64,000 bases of DNA from Taenia hydatigena (GCA_036345935.2 JADWOT020001145.1:62001-126000); one strand, 5' to 3'; shown: positions 13,234 to 26,800, counted from the stretch's first letter. The notes: generated by a model not told the origin, from the sequence alone. Program-made: numbers and translations.

Positions 13234-13241
13234 TATAAATA
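13234..13241 (+). promoter_or_regulatory. TATA box of the EG95-like gene
   Basis: TATAAATA lies 40 bp upstream of the predicted initiator ATG at 13281. That spacing implies a very short 5' untranslated region. The position is inferred from the sequence; no transcript start is known. Confidence 0.5.
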
Positions 13242-13280
13242 CGCCATGATTTGTGCCTGAAAACAATTGCAATATTGAAT

Positions 13281-14775
13281 ATGATGGCCCGATTCTGTCC
13301 CCTATTGTTGGCGGTCTCGATATTCACTGCAGAATTGGGAGGAGCTAATGGTACGTTGCTATCCAACATATCCTTTTGCTCAGCACATGTGCAGTAGCAT
13401 TTGACGCAGTCCGGTATTGTGCTAACAGCATTTTATTTTGCATTTTCAAGCATATGAACTAAGTTTAGCACGAATTAAGGAGAATGGAAAAGGATACACA
13501 CTTAAAACCGCCGGTTTGAATTAACGGCCATCTTTTGCTATGACTGCATTGCAGACACCAAGCGTGGATCTAAACTCAAAAGTCACCAATGCTAATGATA
13601 ATCATTAGTGTGGAAATTGGCGCTGGATGTGAGGAGGAAATGTTTGCCGATTACATCTACCATTCTCACTCGAAATCGGAATACTAACCATTTCATTCAC
13701 TCTTCCTATCTCGCACTTTTTTAGCGGTGAAACATCAATTTCAGCCATATTCCTAGGTGAAATCTCAACAATGAACACTTAGCACGAATCACAAGCTATT
13801 AGTTTGCACACGTTTCTTTTGCACCTGCATGCATGATCATGCCTTTTTGTCATAGACGCAACATTCTCACCTATGTTTGAATTGTTCGACCTTTCAGTGC
13901 ATTGTGAGATGGCGACCACTGGATACTAGTCCTTTTTAACCCTAGTACCTGGCAGTTCATGTGTCCACACTTACGCATTTTGAAGGCAGATACACCAACG
14001 TCATGGCAAATACAAGCATAAATGTCCTGCCATTAGGAGCTAGTGCTTTACAAACCCAAGCTAAATAAAATGGAGCTCCTTAAACATGCTCATCGTGTGA
14101 TGTTGCATTTTAGAAGACGTAACAAAAGGCACAAATTCCGTCAAGCAAGTGTTTTATTGGACCCAAGTGAAATATAATGCGTTTCTGTTGACTTGGAATG
14201 CACAGAATTTGATTGACCGCGGCGTAAAATATGTCGAAGTAATTTACACTCAAGTTGAAGTTCTGGATAAATTGAAGTTGAAGTTGGCAAAAGTGGACAA
14301 GAAGAAACTCATTATTGATCAACTGCACCCCAATGCACTATACTCAATGGAGACAGTAGCCTTGGGGAATGGCAGCGCTGTTATTACTTACGACGCTTTA
14401 CTAAGAACAGGGCCGAATGGTAATTTCTTTGCGGATTGCATTCATTGCATTTCCTAATATGCATGCTTCGAGATCTTGAGTTAAAAGTGCACATTTATCG
14501 CGCCTTATCCTCAAAAGCATGATTTTTTTAGTAGAGTCGGATGGAGGACATGCTGCTAGCATTGGATATCGGGTGGGTTCCACGATTCCATCGATCATTT
14601 TTGCTTACATGTCCATAGTCTATGCCTAACATATCGCTTAGGTCAGTCATCAATGCGTAACATCATACCTTCATTATTGCTGAACAAATCACCCTCCATT
14701 GCAGGTGGCTATGAAGTAGGATCTGCGCCGCTCGCTCTTCATTCCTGTCTGCCCAACATCAAAGTGGCCTCTTAG
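13281..14775 (+). CDS. EG95/TSOL18-like secreted single-FN3 antigen, 3 exons
   Basis: Predicted exons are 13281-13350, 14114-14419 and 14705-14775, giving 148 residues. Exon 1 starts with two Met codons and encodes a signal peptide with hydrophobic core RFCPLLLAVSIFTAEL; it ends AATG|GTACG. Exon 2 follows GCATTTTAG, is 306 nt, and is in phase 1 at both ends, as usual for single FN3 exons. It carries the B-strand Trp in FLLTWNAQNL and the FN3 tyrosine corner in DQLHPNALYSMETVAL, plus an NGS glycosylation sequon. Exon 3 follows TTGCAG and adds 23 residues before TAG. The size, exon count and phases match the EG95/TSOL18/45W host-protective antigens of taeniid tapeworms, which are oncosphere secreted or surface proteins. 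One oddity is that exon 3 lacks the hydrophobic C-terminal anchor typical of EG95, so the product may be fully secreted or the last exon mispredicted. It is the only gene in the palindrome loop. Family assignment is by architecture, not by a search. Confidence 0.62.
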
Positions 14776-15245
14776 ACTTAGTATTGCCCTGTTTAATGTT
14801 TGCTTTATTCCCTTAATTTTTGCCTTAATTACAGTGTGAGTAAAATTGATCTGGTCCTATTTACTGCGAGGGTCCGACATCTCCTTCAAAAAGGAGTTCA
14901 AGTCCTTAATACTATCGACTCATCACTCAAAAGCTTAACTATTACTCAAGCTAAGCTAATTAATACACAAATACTTGCTACTAAGCTTGGTTAACATGAG
15001 GTTAGTAACACTTCAAGAGAAGTTATTTGGACGGATGAGGGTTTTCAAACAGCGCCATTATTTTGATGTCTATGGCAGCTAAAGATGTGTTTTTGACACA
15101 GCAGCGTAGAACTCTTCAGGCTTCATCAACATTATTCCGAAACCTTAGTGACCAAAAAGTGGCCAGATGCGTTTCGGCCTGCAGGCATGTGTCTTGTTTA
15201 CGCGTATCGTTCTTACTCTAACCTTCACAATGGATGCAGGGCAGC
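14776..15245. other. Palindrome loop, downstream part
   Basis: Contains an open frame ending at a TAA at 14994 that starts after an acceptor-like TTAATTACAG. Its residues faintly recall the FN3 exon, but the match is too weak to call. Otherwise nothing recognised up to the right arm. Confidence 0.35.
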
Positions 15246-15509
15246 CGGGCCAAAAAGCACAATGTGTTTACATAAACGCATAGCTCTGGCCATCGGGGGT
15301 AATTCCTCGTGACATGTTCTGCTGCAAGTCCAAAACAAGTAGTGGCTAATCTGCGCAGACCATTTTAGCTCCATGAGTCGAGCATTGAACCTCACAAAGC
15401 ACAGTCATGCAATATATTTTACCCGAGAAACTGGGCAGACTTTTGCTTTCACACACAATACCACAGTCTGGTAAAGCAATGCACTGGGATAGTAGATTGG
15501 CTAAAATAA

Positions 15510-15860
15510 TAGGTTGGCGAGATTGGGTCACCAAGATGAGCCTAATGAGTGTTGTAGGAAATTAAAAAGGGGTAGACGTCTAATCAACAAAGTATTCTCC
15601 TCAGTGGCAGCAAGTTGACTGCTATGGCTGAATAATTTCGCATAAGATGACAGTGAATCGCATGCTAGAAAAGAGGTCAAATTGAGTCACTCACACCGGT
15701 TTCAACGTGGCAGAAGCGTTGTGGGTTCATCATTACTACTACAGCCAGAGTAATATGTAATGCTAAATGCGTTCCGTTGTTAAGTGCCTTACTGCAAGGC
15801 CTTAATCAATGGATCGTAACATTCACAATCGGCACCGATGATCTCATATATGAGCATGAA
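15510..15860 (+). repeat. Internal inverted-repeat unit, right arm, copy 2
   Basis: Mirror image of 11815-12165. Its internal partner in this arm is 17235-17635. Confidence 0.6.
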
Positions 15861-17234
15861 TGTGCTTGAGGAATAAGGCGTTGAGCTGGAATACACCTCT
15901 GGGTCTACGAAACCGAAAGAAAAGGGACTCTTTCTGCTGCCATACTGTGCAGCTGATAGCCTATGTTCATCACTCTCTAGATTTGCTGATTTGAAACCAC
16001 TAAAAGCGGCACGTCTGGGGCCTTCTTACGGAACCTACACACGACACCAGAAATTTCTGCATGCCTTTGTCTATTGACGTGTCAACTAGCTTTGGTGACA
16101 GCTCCGTTATCATTCTTTGAGCCAGTGCAGTAAAGAAGCGCTGTTCATACTTTGTAAAGTTGCACTTTACACAGGTTCTTAGATTATAGCTTTACCATAG
16201 CCTATTAAGTGAAAGAATTTCGTGATGGCTGGGTAATCTGCCTCGCTCACCTTAGCATGGGCAGCATAGGCTGCTTTGTAAGAACGGCCAGGCGATCCCA
16301 CACAGGATAGAATTCGCTAGCGTTTTTGCTACCCAACTGCATGCAATTTACATTTTACGCAACAACAACAGATTCGCGATTCTCAGTTTCTTTATTTAAA
16401 ATTAGTGCCACTCAGTGCCGAAATCACTGGGCTATTAAAGAGCCGCTTATTGTCAGTGGCTGTTTCAAAGGTCTTTCATTTTCAGCGATGAAAACCCACA
16501 GCAAATATGTGTTGTGTAGCGATTCGCATTTCACTTTGCGCACACTTGAAACATTATGTTGCCATCTAAACAGGGGTATGGTTCCGGCCGACATTAGTTG
16601 GTCTTTTCGCATGCCGACCATGCAGTGAGTGTAAGCTTTAAACCAGCATTCAGTCGATATCAGTTTGAGAACCGATAGCTTCAATCGAAATCCTTTGTGC
16701 GCTTTCAACCATGTCGTTTACAGTTTAAACTGTGATTTAAAAGGCGTTGGGTGGACACCATTTTCAAGTAGATTAATCTGGTTCTTCCTCTCAGTAGTTA
16801 GTGAGATAAACGCGCTGCTGATACTTTGACAATCTGAACCAGCATTGACGCGCCGATCAGGAAGGTCAAAGCAGTAGAGGATAGAAAAATGGTAAATTTT
16901 GACTAAAGCTTATAAGCGATCCGCTAACACGTCATGAGCAAAGGCGGCTACAATGTTAAGATGCATTAATGGTAATGACTAGGCTTTAAAATCGAAGAAA
17001 ACCGAATCCACTGCAAAACTGTCTGTGTTGTGTTCTCTCATCTGGGCACACTTATGCGTGCGCCCAAGGTTCGCGCTTCTTCTATCCACCACGTTTCATT
17101 AATAATGCAGATGAGATCAAGAATGTGTCGCATCAGTGTTGCTCACTGAGTCGCTACAACGTGACAGCCTCATCCATTTCCGTTTCATCAGTGGAGGGAT
17201 GCTTCCTACTTAACGACCTCTCCTTTAGAATCCA

Positions 17235-17635
17235 TTCAAGCTCCAGATCGAGAGCAGAGCCGCCGATTGTGAACGCTGCAAAACACTGTTTTAAGTCCCG
17301 TAGTTAGGCATTTCACACTAAGAATGTGTTTGTTATCTCTCTGACTGGGATAATATCGGTGAACCCACAACGTGTCTGCCACGTTGCAGCCAGTGTGAGT
17401 GACTCTTACTGACCGGCTATTTGGCATGCGACTATACTGTGATGCTTTGCAAAGTTATTCAAACATGTGAGCCAACTAACTGATGCTAATAAGTCTCCAC
17501 TGACTGAAGGACTGCTTTTCAATGTGTGAGGTCTTCAAACTGGTATGTGCATGCACAATTGAAATTGACATGCACTGACACAAGGCTAATTGGATCCACC
17601 TGGAATAGCAGAATGGAGACCATCGACCAACCTTT
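17235..17635 (-). repeat. Internal inverted-repeat unit, right arm, copy 1
   Basis: Mirror image of 10040-10440, giving four copies of this unit in the palindrome. Confidence 0.6.
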
Positions 17636-20600
17636 AGACTTGGACTACTAATAATTCTTCTCATGGCATTTTGCATATTAATGGCGAGACAAAAGACTTA
17701 CTTCAACGTGCCTTGCCGACCAAATCCAGTCACCTTATTAATAGCGCGTGCATTGTTGTACAACAGGATGGTATAGCATGTGGCAACAAAGTCTGTTTTG
17801 GGGTTCGGGCAAAATATACCACGTGAATGTGCATTGCTGGTGGAATTTGCTGAAGTGTGGTTCACTGAAATAAGTTAGACTCGGACTACCTAATACCTTG
17901 GTGGCAAAACTAAAGGCTGATACATTTGTTGTGGTTCAGCATCATTTATTCCACGCAAGTACTTAATGGAACTCTAAGTGCAGGTGCATCACGTTGTGGT
18001 TCAGCAGAGGCATGACAATATTTGCAGAACACAAAGGATTCCAGCAGGCCACAAAAATTGGGCCTGCAAAGACACAGGCCATAATCATTATGCATAAAAT
18101 GTGTGAGCACGTAGCTGAATGCATGAGAAAGTAAGTGCTTTCCATGTTTGGGTGACCGTTCTCACGTCCCCAAATTAAGCGCAGTCCAACTACAAATTAA
18201 TGGTGCTGACTCTTGTAGTATCGAACTCCCCTGCCTTTAGTAAAGGAATGTAAAAGGCACATGCTTATCCAGCAATAAAACGTGCTTTTAGACTTGCTTT
18301 TATTAGCAGATTTCCTTTGGATGGTGCCAAATCGCTACTTAATTCAACGGTGTCTGATTCCTTGCATGTTGCTTGTTGACTGTGCAGACGACGTTTCCTT
18401 TAATTCGTAGCACGATGATAATGTCAGGAATGACTGATGCCAAACAGCAAAGGTATTTTGAATCCCTTGGTTCTCCAGCAGATTATTGTGCCATATAAAT
18501 GCAATTAGGTTGCTTTATAACACTCTACTGGCTGAAGCATTACAAAAACCTGACTAGGGTAGACAAGTCTTATTATTTCCGATTGGGTTAACTATACGAC
18601 TGGTATTACGTGTAGCGAAGTCGATGAAGCATAAGTAGCGTCAACACTTTGCCAGTTCCAACGATGTATGTGATTGTCCAATCAAAACCGACCTTATCAA
18701 AATCCATGCGCATCATGACTCCCAAAGAAAGAATTTAGAGACAGCTATCAAGTCAGTTCTTGACTACAAGTAGTTCACATCACAAGGTGTGCTGTTTTGG
18801 CATCCCATAATGGACAACGACGTTTATTCTACGATCCCCATTGACTCCAACGTGTCCGACACGTAAAAGATGGAAACAGGTTGTGCCAACATCCCGACCT
18901 CATGGTTTGCAAAAGTCATTCGTCATATGAATTTGGCCTACTGCACCTTCATCACGATTAAACCGCGATCATCTTCGACGATTTGATGGTAGGAATATTG
19001 TGGAAAACTCACGGAAGCCGACCAATGGCACTCTCTATGAAGATGATGAGAGCACGTTTGGTGTAGACTTCGTAGAACAATCCAAACATACGGGTCCAAG
19101 CTAACCACCAGGAATGTGAACAAAATTGGGGTATTACTGACGGCGGGCAGGTAAGTCGCATTTTGCAACACTCACAAGGCTATTTAAAACGTCATTCCAA
19201 AGACTCACATGTTACACACAATTGCACCAAGTCGATAGACTGCAATTTCTGCATTTGAGGGAAATTGAAAGCCAATAAAAGCGCTAGTCACGAATCCATC
19301 CGCAAGAAGTCGCAGCGGTTAGATACGCGCTTTGTTTCGGGTGCAGAGTTATGCAGGCAGTGAAACGCAAGCACCATCTCTAGTTCTTGCATCCAAATTG
19401 TGACTGACGCTGATGGGATTAAAGAGGTGTATTGCAGTGTGCTTAAATGTGAAACTAGGCTTAGCAGTTCCCATTTCAGTTGACTGCACAAAAGCATGTA
19501 AAAGATCCATTTTGAGAGGCTCAAATAGAGTTGCGATTTGATCAGGATAGCCAAAACTGAGTGCTATGAAGGTGACGGGAGATGCATAAGAGTATCATGG
19601 CAGGATGGTCTACATGGCACCATAGTAATATCTGCATAACGTAACGTGGAACGTATAAGTAATTAGCTCTGGGCAGCAAAAGATTGACTGCCTATGGACC
19701 TTATATGGCAATTTTCTATTTCTTGGTAAGGCGTTTTGCTCAATTCGCTAATCATGGAATGGTGTGTAAGAAGGTAAACTCGAGATAGAAATTTGGAATA
19801 AGTGGAGACAAACATGCCAGAAAAATGCAATTTGATTAAAGGTGAGGAAAAAACTTAGATATTACCGAAATTCGATTCTAAATGCATAACCGTTTGAGCC
19901 ATCAAGCCTACGTAGGATTTGGGTTCAGTAAGAAACTGGGTTTGGCCATCTTTTCATCAGATGCGGACAACAAAGTCTCTTAAGGCATAGTCCCGTTTCG
20001 AGTAAAATTTTTACGATACAAAGTGCAAAATTCAAAAACTAATGCTTGTAGTTTTCTAACGTTTCTCATTTAAAATAAGTGCAAGTCGTCAGCTGTTAGA
20101 ATTCACTGCCACTGCGCAGAGAAGCTTTTGGTGGATTACATTCAAATAAAACAAAAATACGATTAGAGACATCGGAACTAACAATAGCGGATGTCTAGAT
20201 TTGAACTTAAATTGATTAGTTTGCAGTAAATAAAATAATGCAAAGGATAGGAAATCAAATAAATTGCCCATATTAGAAGAGTTTGCCGAGGATTTATCGA
20301 GTGCAAGGTGCGTTTAGATTAAGAATTGTTATTACCATGGAGTGTATTTATGTGAGATTTTACCCAGTGCAGATTAGTGGAGTGGAAGACGATGGCTTGA
20401 ATACGTAGTGTTACACAACAATACCCATACTTTTACAGGCATTGACATGCTCATCACACAGACAGCCGCCGACCACGTGGAGGATTAAGTGGCTAGCCGG
20501 TTGATGGCTCTGGTTTGGAAAATAAAACATGCCGCTTTACACAGGTTAGCACTGTTCCAATATCTTTATGTCGGCCATCGATTGCAAGGAATGAGACAAT

Positions 20601-23600
20601 GTTAAGAAGTCTTTGCCTATGGCCTATCAAATATTGAGCTTTTAGGCATTTTTGCCTTGTGTGGCTGATAATTCGGAGTCCGGGTTTCCGAGTCTGTAAT
20701 TATGAACTGCACACAGCACAAAATTAAGTGCTGCGAAAGACAATTAGACAGTTGCTATTCCGAATGATTATCTGCGACTATATAATTGGTCAAAATCAAA
20801 AAAGGGATTTTAATGATGCGATATCGGTTACGGGGAAATTTGTTCTGGTCCAAGTTCACTAGGCACAGCAATGTAGGCGCTACTTTTAAAGCAGTTACGA
20901 AGCAGCAGCGTTTTGCATTCTGAGGGGTAATTTTGAATTAATCACGTTTGTTCCCAAATGTTAAGTATTCTTGTTATGAAAATGGGTTAACAGGAAAGAA
21001 ATTTTGACAATTTATGAGGCAACGAAACCCATAAATATTTTTGGGCACTGAAGTAAGGAAACTATCATAAAGCAAACGAGGAGGGCTTCAAATGTACAAG
21101 TATGAGTATCTAAATAGTCCCTTTAAAGGTTACCACGTGCACCTGGGTGAATGCACATGCGTAAGCTAGCTATGCAGCACTCTGATCGACCACAAACTCA
21201 TCTACCAAAGTGGGCATTTTATGTCGTTTCTCGATTAAACTTTTAATGCTAAGGACAGCCGAGACAGTAGTGAGGGAATCCTAACTCATATAGCGCATTT
21301 CATTTAAGGTCTAGGCTTCCTATAGGCGCAAAATTATTATCAGTCATGAGCGAATAAGTCAGCATTTCTGCACTTCCGCATAGCCTAATTTCCAGATCAT
21401 TCTACTAAGAAGAATATTTACGTCACGTTCCGCATTTCTTCCCCTAGCATTAATGCATGAGGCCAAAAACCAAGATGACGAAGAACATTTAAATTGGTAT
21501 TTGCCCATCGAGTAAGGAGGTTCCATGCTGAGTGAGTACCTTCAATGGGTTTCGTGGTAATCGTTATTGAAATATATGTGTAAGCATTTGAAAATGTTGC
21601 GAATCCATATTAAAAGACCAAGCTGCTGGTGTAGATCTGGGAACAAGCACAGCGATCATGTTATGTGAGGGTGGCATTCAATGACAACCGGCAACAATTC
21701 GTTTAGCAAGTTTATGTTATTCTCTAACGTTTTTTTCTTTCCTTCGGTACGCAATTCTCATCCTCTATACGCAAGATTTTAAACTCAATTGCTTTTATTA
21801 TCTGTTGAGTACTACTAGATTCTCAGTTACCCACAAACGATATCTGCGGCAATGTCGCTTAAATATTAAAACGAGAGATAAAAGAGATGGCTTACTTTGA
21901 GAAAATAATAAGTTGAAACAAATTTTTTGCCATAAGTTCATACCTGATTTTGGTTCATTTTGTCACATTATCAGTTAAACTGCTGCTAGAAGTTGGGTCT
22001 AAGCGCAAGCATATATTTAAGGAGTCTGGGAGCAAGATAAACGAAGTCGAAGGAAATTGTCAGCGATGGCGGTCTCCTTTGCCTATAACACTTAACTGGC
22101 TGGAGGCTTTAGTTAATTGATTGTGCGCTCAAAGGGCATGAAAGTTTTATGTGAGCCAATCAAACTATTGAGCATTAGCTTATTGGGGATTGTCCTACAA
22201 AATCAAAGCAGCCATGTTTCTTGAGGTGAAGACGTTCTCCGTTTAACGAAAGCTTAGCCACAATTTTTTTTATTCTAAAGCTAACTTGGATATGTGTGCT
22301 TTATCATAATATTGTTTGCTTTAGAAAAGCAAACAAATGCCTCCTAGCTCCCAAAATCCAAGAGTAATACCTGTTTCTAAATGAGCCATTATTCTTAATC
22401 AGAACAGACCTAAGAAGGACAAAAGCTTTTATGGGGTAAAGCTGTGCTGATATTATTGAAGTAATCCAGAGCATTCCGCATTAAGAAATCGGGTACGTTT
22501 ATGAGCTAAGTTTGTTGCAGAAATTTATTTTAGCTTTCATGGCATCTGTATAAAAGCGGTGGGCTTAAACAGTTTTTTCTAGGTTTTACATCCAACGCGC
22601 AAGTATCCGGTCCAAGCATTTTATTTTAAACAAGCACTAGCCTGCTTCCCTCCAATACAAACCCTTAAAACTAGGTTTTGGCATACAGTGTAAGAGGCAT
22701 TTCCTCTCAGTGCCCTATGCGCATAGTAAATGTTTTAGAATCCAGAACTTGCCAGTGTTAGCGCATTGGTCGCCGATGTCGCACAAATCCAAAATGCGAT
22801 TTTGATAGACTTTCTAACTAGCGTCTAATTGATACAATGCTAAGTTGTCCATAAATTTGTCAACCAAAGTCTCTCCTGTCAATCCTTGGCGCGGTTGACC
22901 AAAGTGGGCCGCTCTCATTTGTCCTAGTGTATTTCCCATTTATTTATCGATGCGATTCATTTGCCATAACCTTTCACCGGGGTTCTACTTTTCATGATTG
23001 CAAAGAAAATATGAAGGGTTTGATTTTTTGAATAATTTATGCAATGAAATAGTAATACATAATTTGTACTACTTTATCAACAAAATTTGCTGCCATTTAC
23101 ACCGGATTAGTATTGTTTGGTTATTTCAGGAAAATTGAGTGTCTCTTATGCACCAAAACGAAACGTGATGCAAATAGTAGCATCAGCTTCCGTTTACTGT
23201 CTAATTTGCCTTTTAATAGAGCCAGTTAAGTCTAGTAAGAAAAAATAATGTAACCACGACATCAATTTCATGAAAACTATTGTTTCTGAAAATGCTTTAC
23301 AGCTTGAGTTATTGCTTTAAAATCAAGGAGACTACCGGTGTCAAATTCAATGACGTAAAAGTGCTGTATACATGCTCGTTCTTACTGTTAGTGAACCCGT
23401 GTGACATCTTTTATTAGAAATTCAAAAGTCATGTTTGGTTTGCTGTTTTTGCGTTGGTACTAAAAGTTAGATGATGTCTGCAGAAATTTAACTTGTGTGT
23501 CGTCTTGATCTAACTTACGAGTTGTTAATTAACAGGTGGGCGGTGCAATGAATCATAACTAATACGCTTCCATTGGAAGGAAAACGCTTTGAAGACTGGA

Positions 23601-23797
23601 GGTGCCCAAAAACGGTGGGAATCCAAACGCATTTTTGTTTGCGGACCTATGTTACAATAAAAGAGCAACAAAGGGGTTAGGTTTTGTGACCATGACTATC
23701 AACTGCCGTGTTTCTGCGCCTCTATGAATCTTCTTAATTTACAATTCCAAGTTGTGGACACGCTTTTAACAATGCAGTCTTTCATGAAATGGAATAG

Positions 23798-23890
23798 GTG
23801 GTGATAGACGAAGCAGCAATTCCACCGATTATACAGTTGTTTGATCCACAATTAGAAGACGATTTTGAAGTTCCAGCCTGTGGGTTATAG
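23798..23890 (+). pseudogene. Coding-like terminal exon fragment at palindrome breakpoint
   Basis: After an acceptor-like GGAATAG, 30 codons run to a TAG at 23888: they open VVIDEAAIPPIIQLFDPQLE and continue with an acidic stretch. The sequence looks like the conserved C-terminal end of a real protein, unlike nearby random frames. It begins 19 bp outside the right palindrome junction, so any upstream exons would lie within or beyond the duplicated arm. I could not find them. The family is unknown. It may be chance. Confidence 0.3.
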
Positions 23891-26800
23891 GTCAGCAAGC
23901 CACACTGCTATTACCTCTCACTGATCTATTTGTTCTATGGCCAGTTGCTTAAATCCAGTCTGATATCGATAGCATAATGTTACTTTGAGCAGATTTCTTC
24001 AAATTGACATAAATAAAATAGTATTTATGTGGTCCTTTATGTCAACTGGGCAGAGTAGCTCTTATCCGACAGAGAGGTGACAGGCCGCGTTGACAGTGAT
24101 GTCGTGAAGGGTGTAAAATATGGAGGTGGATGTAAGTGTAGAAGAACCGAGCCTTGTGCTTTATGGATTCAAGCCACTGTAAGCTTAAATCTACCAATCT
24201 ATCTACCCGTCTTCCTACTCTCTTATTCTTAAAATTATTTAGCGGTTCATTCGCATAGTCTTTACCTACTATGCACAAGCATTTTGACACCCATTGCTAC
24301 AAGGATGCTGCGATAGTGACATCTCTTTATGCATTTGTATATTGCAAAGGGATGCTCATTAGATGCTCTACAGTAGCTACAAGCGTCAAATTCACCGCCT
24401 CGACTCTCTTGATCGTACAGACATATGCATGGTTTCACGACAACAGTCTTTATGCACGCGATTAACAATTTTTGATTGCATTTATTTTGCTTATTTATAT
24501 GACTATGTTGACCTTAACTAAGACAACACTTAAAGGATAACAGTAGCGAAAATAATGTTTGCGCATTCGGAATAAGGTTCATGTGAGCTCACTTATTGCT
24601 GGGACTCCTGAAGTAATAGATTCTAGAGTGATCATCATTCATGCACGTTATCAGCATCACTAGTACCCCCGATAAACGACGATTTAGTAAAGCATTAAAG
24701 TTTGTTTTAACGGGATTAGAATGAGCACTGGGGGCACAACATGCATACCGCACGATGCTTTACAATGTTTCAAGACCCTTTTCTGCGAAATCTTGTACAT
24801 CCTGATGAGGATTTGCAGTTTTGAATAACCAAGCACTTCCAACAGCTAGCTTTTGGAAACCACGAGGACAGTCATGCCTCACTCAGCTGTTCGCATTCAA
24901 TTATAACTTTTTCACCAATTCTGACAAGCACCGAGCATATCATGGGGATAAGGTGCGGTATGAGGTGTAAGACAGGCACTAAAAATAGCATTTTGGGTGA
25001 CACACCCCATATTTGTAACGTTATTGATGCGAGCTGTATCAAGCAACGACAGGCCGCAATATTATTTGCAATTTCGCAGCCATAATAGATGGTCAGTACA
25101 AGAGTTAGCGACTTGTTCGTTTTAGGGTGCACTTTAAGCAAACAACGAACACTACTTATTTGTTACTTATTAATAAGAAAACGAGTAATCGTCAAAGTTA
25201 TTTCTGTAACAATCGCAGCAATACGTCTCTTATCGCAGCTTCCCTTGGTCAACTGCATCACTGACTTCGACCTTTAATATACTAGGCGGACTACTTTTAG
25301 GCCTATCTTTCTCACCTAAAGGGGACTTATCAACGGCTTTTACCCAAAATGCAGGCGCTATAGCAAAATAAGTAAATTTAGGGCATATTACAGATTCAAG
25401 GGCATCACAGCCCATAGAGTGACTAGATCTATGACTAAAATTGCGAAAGCGAAGTCATGGACTTACATTTGCGGAATATGTTTAGGTAGTGGCTGTGCTT
25501 TTATCTTAAGTGAAAGAGCTTCCACAAAATTGTGCTGCTCGTGAATTAATTTTAATTTAACTTCGTATTTAGCTCTACAGTAGCTAAAAAAGGGTAATCA
25601 CCAAGGAAATTCTTTTTTTTTTCATAACTAAGCGTAACATATGCTCCGCTTGATCATGAAGTGTACTGGAATGTTCATTCATGTTTCTCAGTCATGTGGG
25701 CGGATAAACAGCAAAAGAGTGGTTTGACAGATAGGCACTATACTATTTTAACTGATGCCAAGCCATTATGTCCAACCTCCGTCTAACCAAACTTTATTCA
25801 GGCCTTACCTAATGAAGCAGCAGAAGAAAAAGCAGTCATCAAGGCGTCCACATTCTTGGTTGCCTTCCCTTTAAAAAGAAATTCCTCTTGTGACGGTCAT
25901 CAAGATACATCTTAATAAAGGGACGCATCTGCAAAATTGCGGGTGAAAGAGGAATAAAAGGTTCTAAGAATAAAATACCCATCCCTCTACTAAATTTCTG
26001 CCCTTTACTTCCGATCTCGTTAATACCGAAAACAAAGTTGAAAAATGTTAATTAACCACCACAGCGTGTTGATAGGAGCCAATAGTGCAACATCAGTTCC
26101 TCACCTTCTCTAGTTAAAGCAGTGACTCCCAGGACGTCGATCTGAGTGGCAAATCTTACCATTTGGTCAAGCGCAGCTATTCAATTGTTTCGTATTATAA
26201 ATGCGGTGCTTCATGCTTTGTGTTTTTATGCCATGTTGTAATAATAGCATTGTTATTAGAAATACCTACTTGCTCTTTACATTTGACTAACTTCTAGTCA
26301 CTATAATTTTGCGTTTGCTCCTCCATCTTAACCTTAAGCCCTTAACATTTCCTAGCCATTTAGAAGCAAATATGAACTAACAGTTAAATGTTTTGTTCGA
26401 CCGCGGACAAGATCAGAAATGCGCTCATGAGTTCTGCTTACTGATATCAGCTGGTCTTAATGTAGCCCCCCATTTACATTGAGGATTCAAGTGCGGTAGC
26501 GCACGACATCTTCCAATGGCTGAGGATGATTCTATAATTGCAATTTAGTGAGTGCAGTTCATGTCTTCACGAGAAGACCGCAGCGCTTTCTATCCCTATT
26601 TGATCGCAACCAGCTTCACAGAATTAAACATGCTCGTCTAATCATAGGCTTCACCACTATGCGATGTCGCATTAGGAACGCATGTTTCGGTTAAAAGCAC
26701 CGAAAGTAGCACTTGTTAATCAATACTCAACAAATAAGTATCCAATGTATACGCATCTTGCTTGCAGAAGTAGGCGTTGATGTGTTGAAGAGGTGTAGAT

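Larger units (their letters stand above)
15246..23779 (-). repeat. Right arm of 8.5-kb palindrome
   Basis: Reverse-complement partner of 3896-12429, same length. Differences noticed include two coding-neutral changes near 16680-16700, one at about 18740, one at 18900, one near 16713, one at 23692, and a cluster of five transitions at 18584-18615. The outer junction stops abruptly at 23779. A coding-like fragment begins 19 bp outside it. Confidence 0.95.

Noticed and set aside
18930..19200. Possible reverse transcriptase YxDD-like motif (FDDLMVG) in the arm
   Set aside because: The frame is interrupted at once by stops and no other reverse-transcriptase motif lies around it.
3896..23779. Palindrome as terminal inverted repeats of a giant DNA transposon (Maverick/Polinton type)
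   Set aside because: No integrase, polymerase or capsid gene is visible in the arms or loop, and there is no target-site duplication at 3896/23779.
3896..23779. Palindrome as a simple fold-back assembly error
   Set aside because: The arms differ at scattered single sites and the loop and both flanks are unique, which a duplicated-read artefact would not produce; long reads would still be the proper test.
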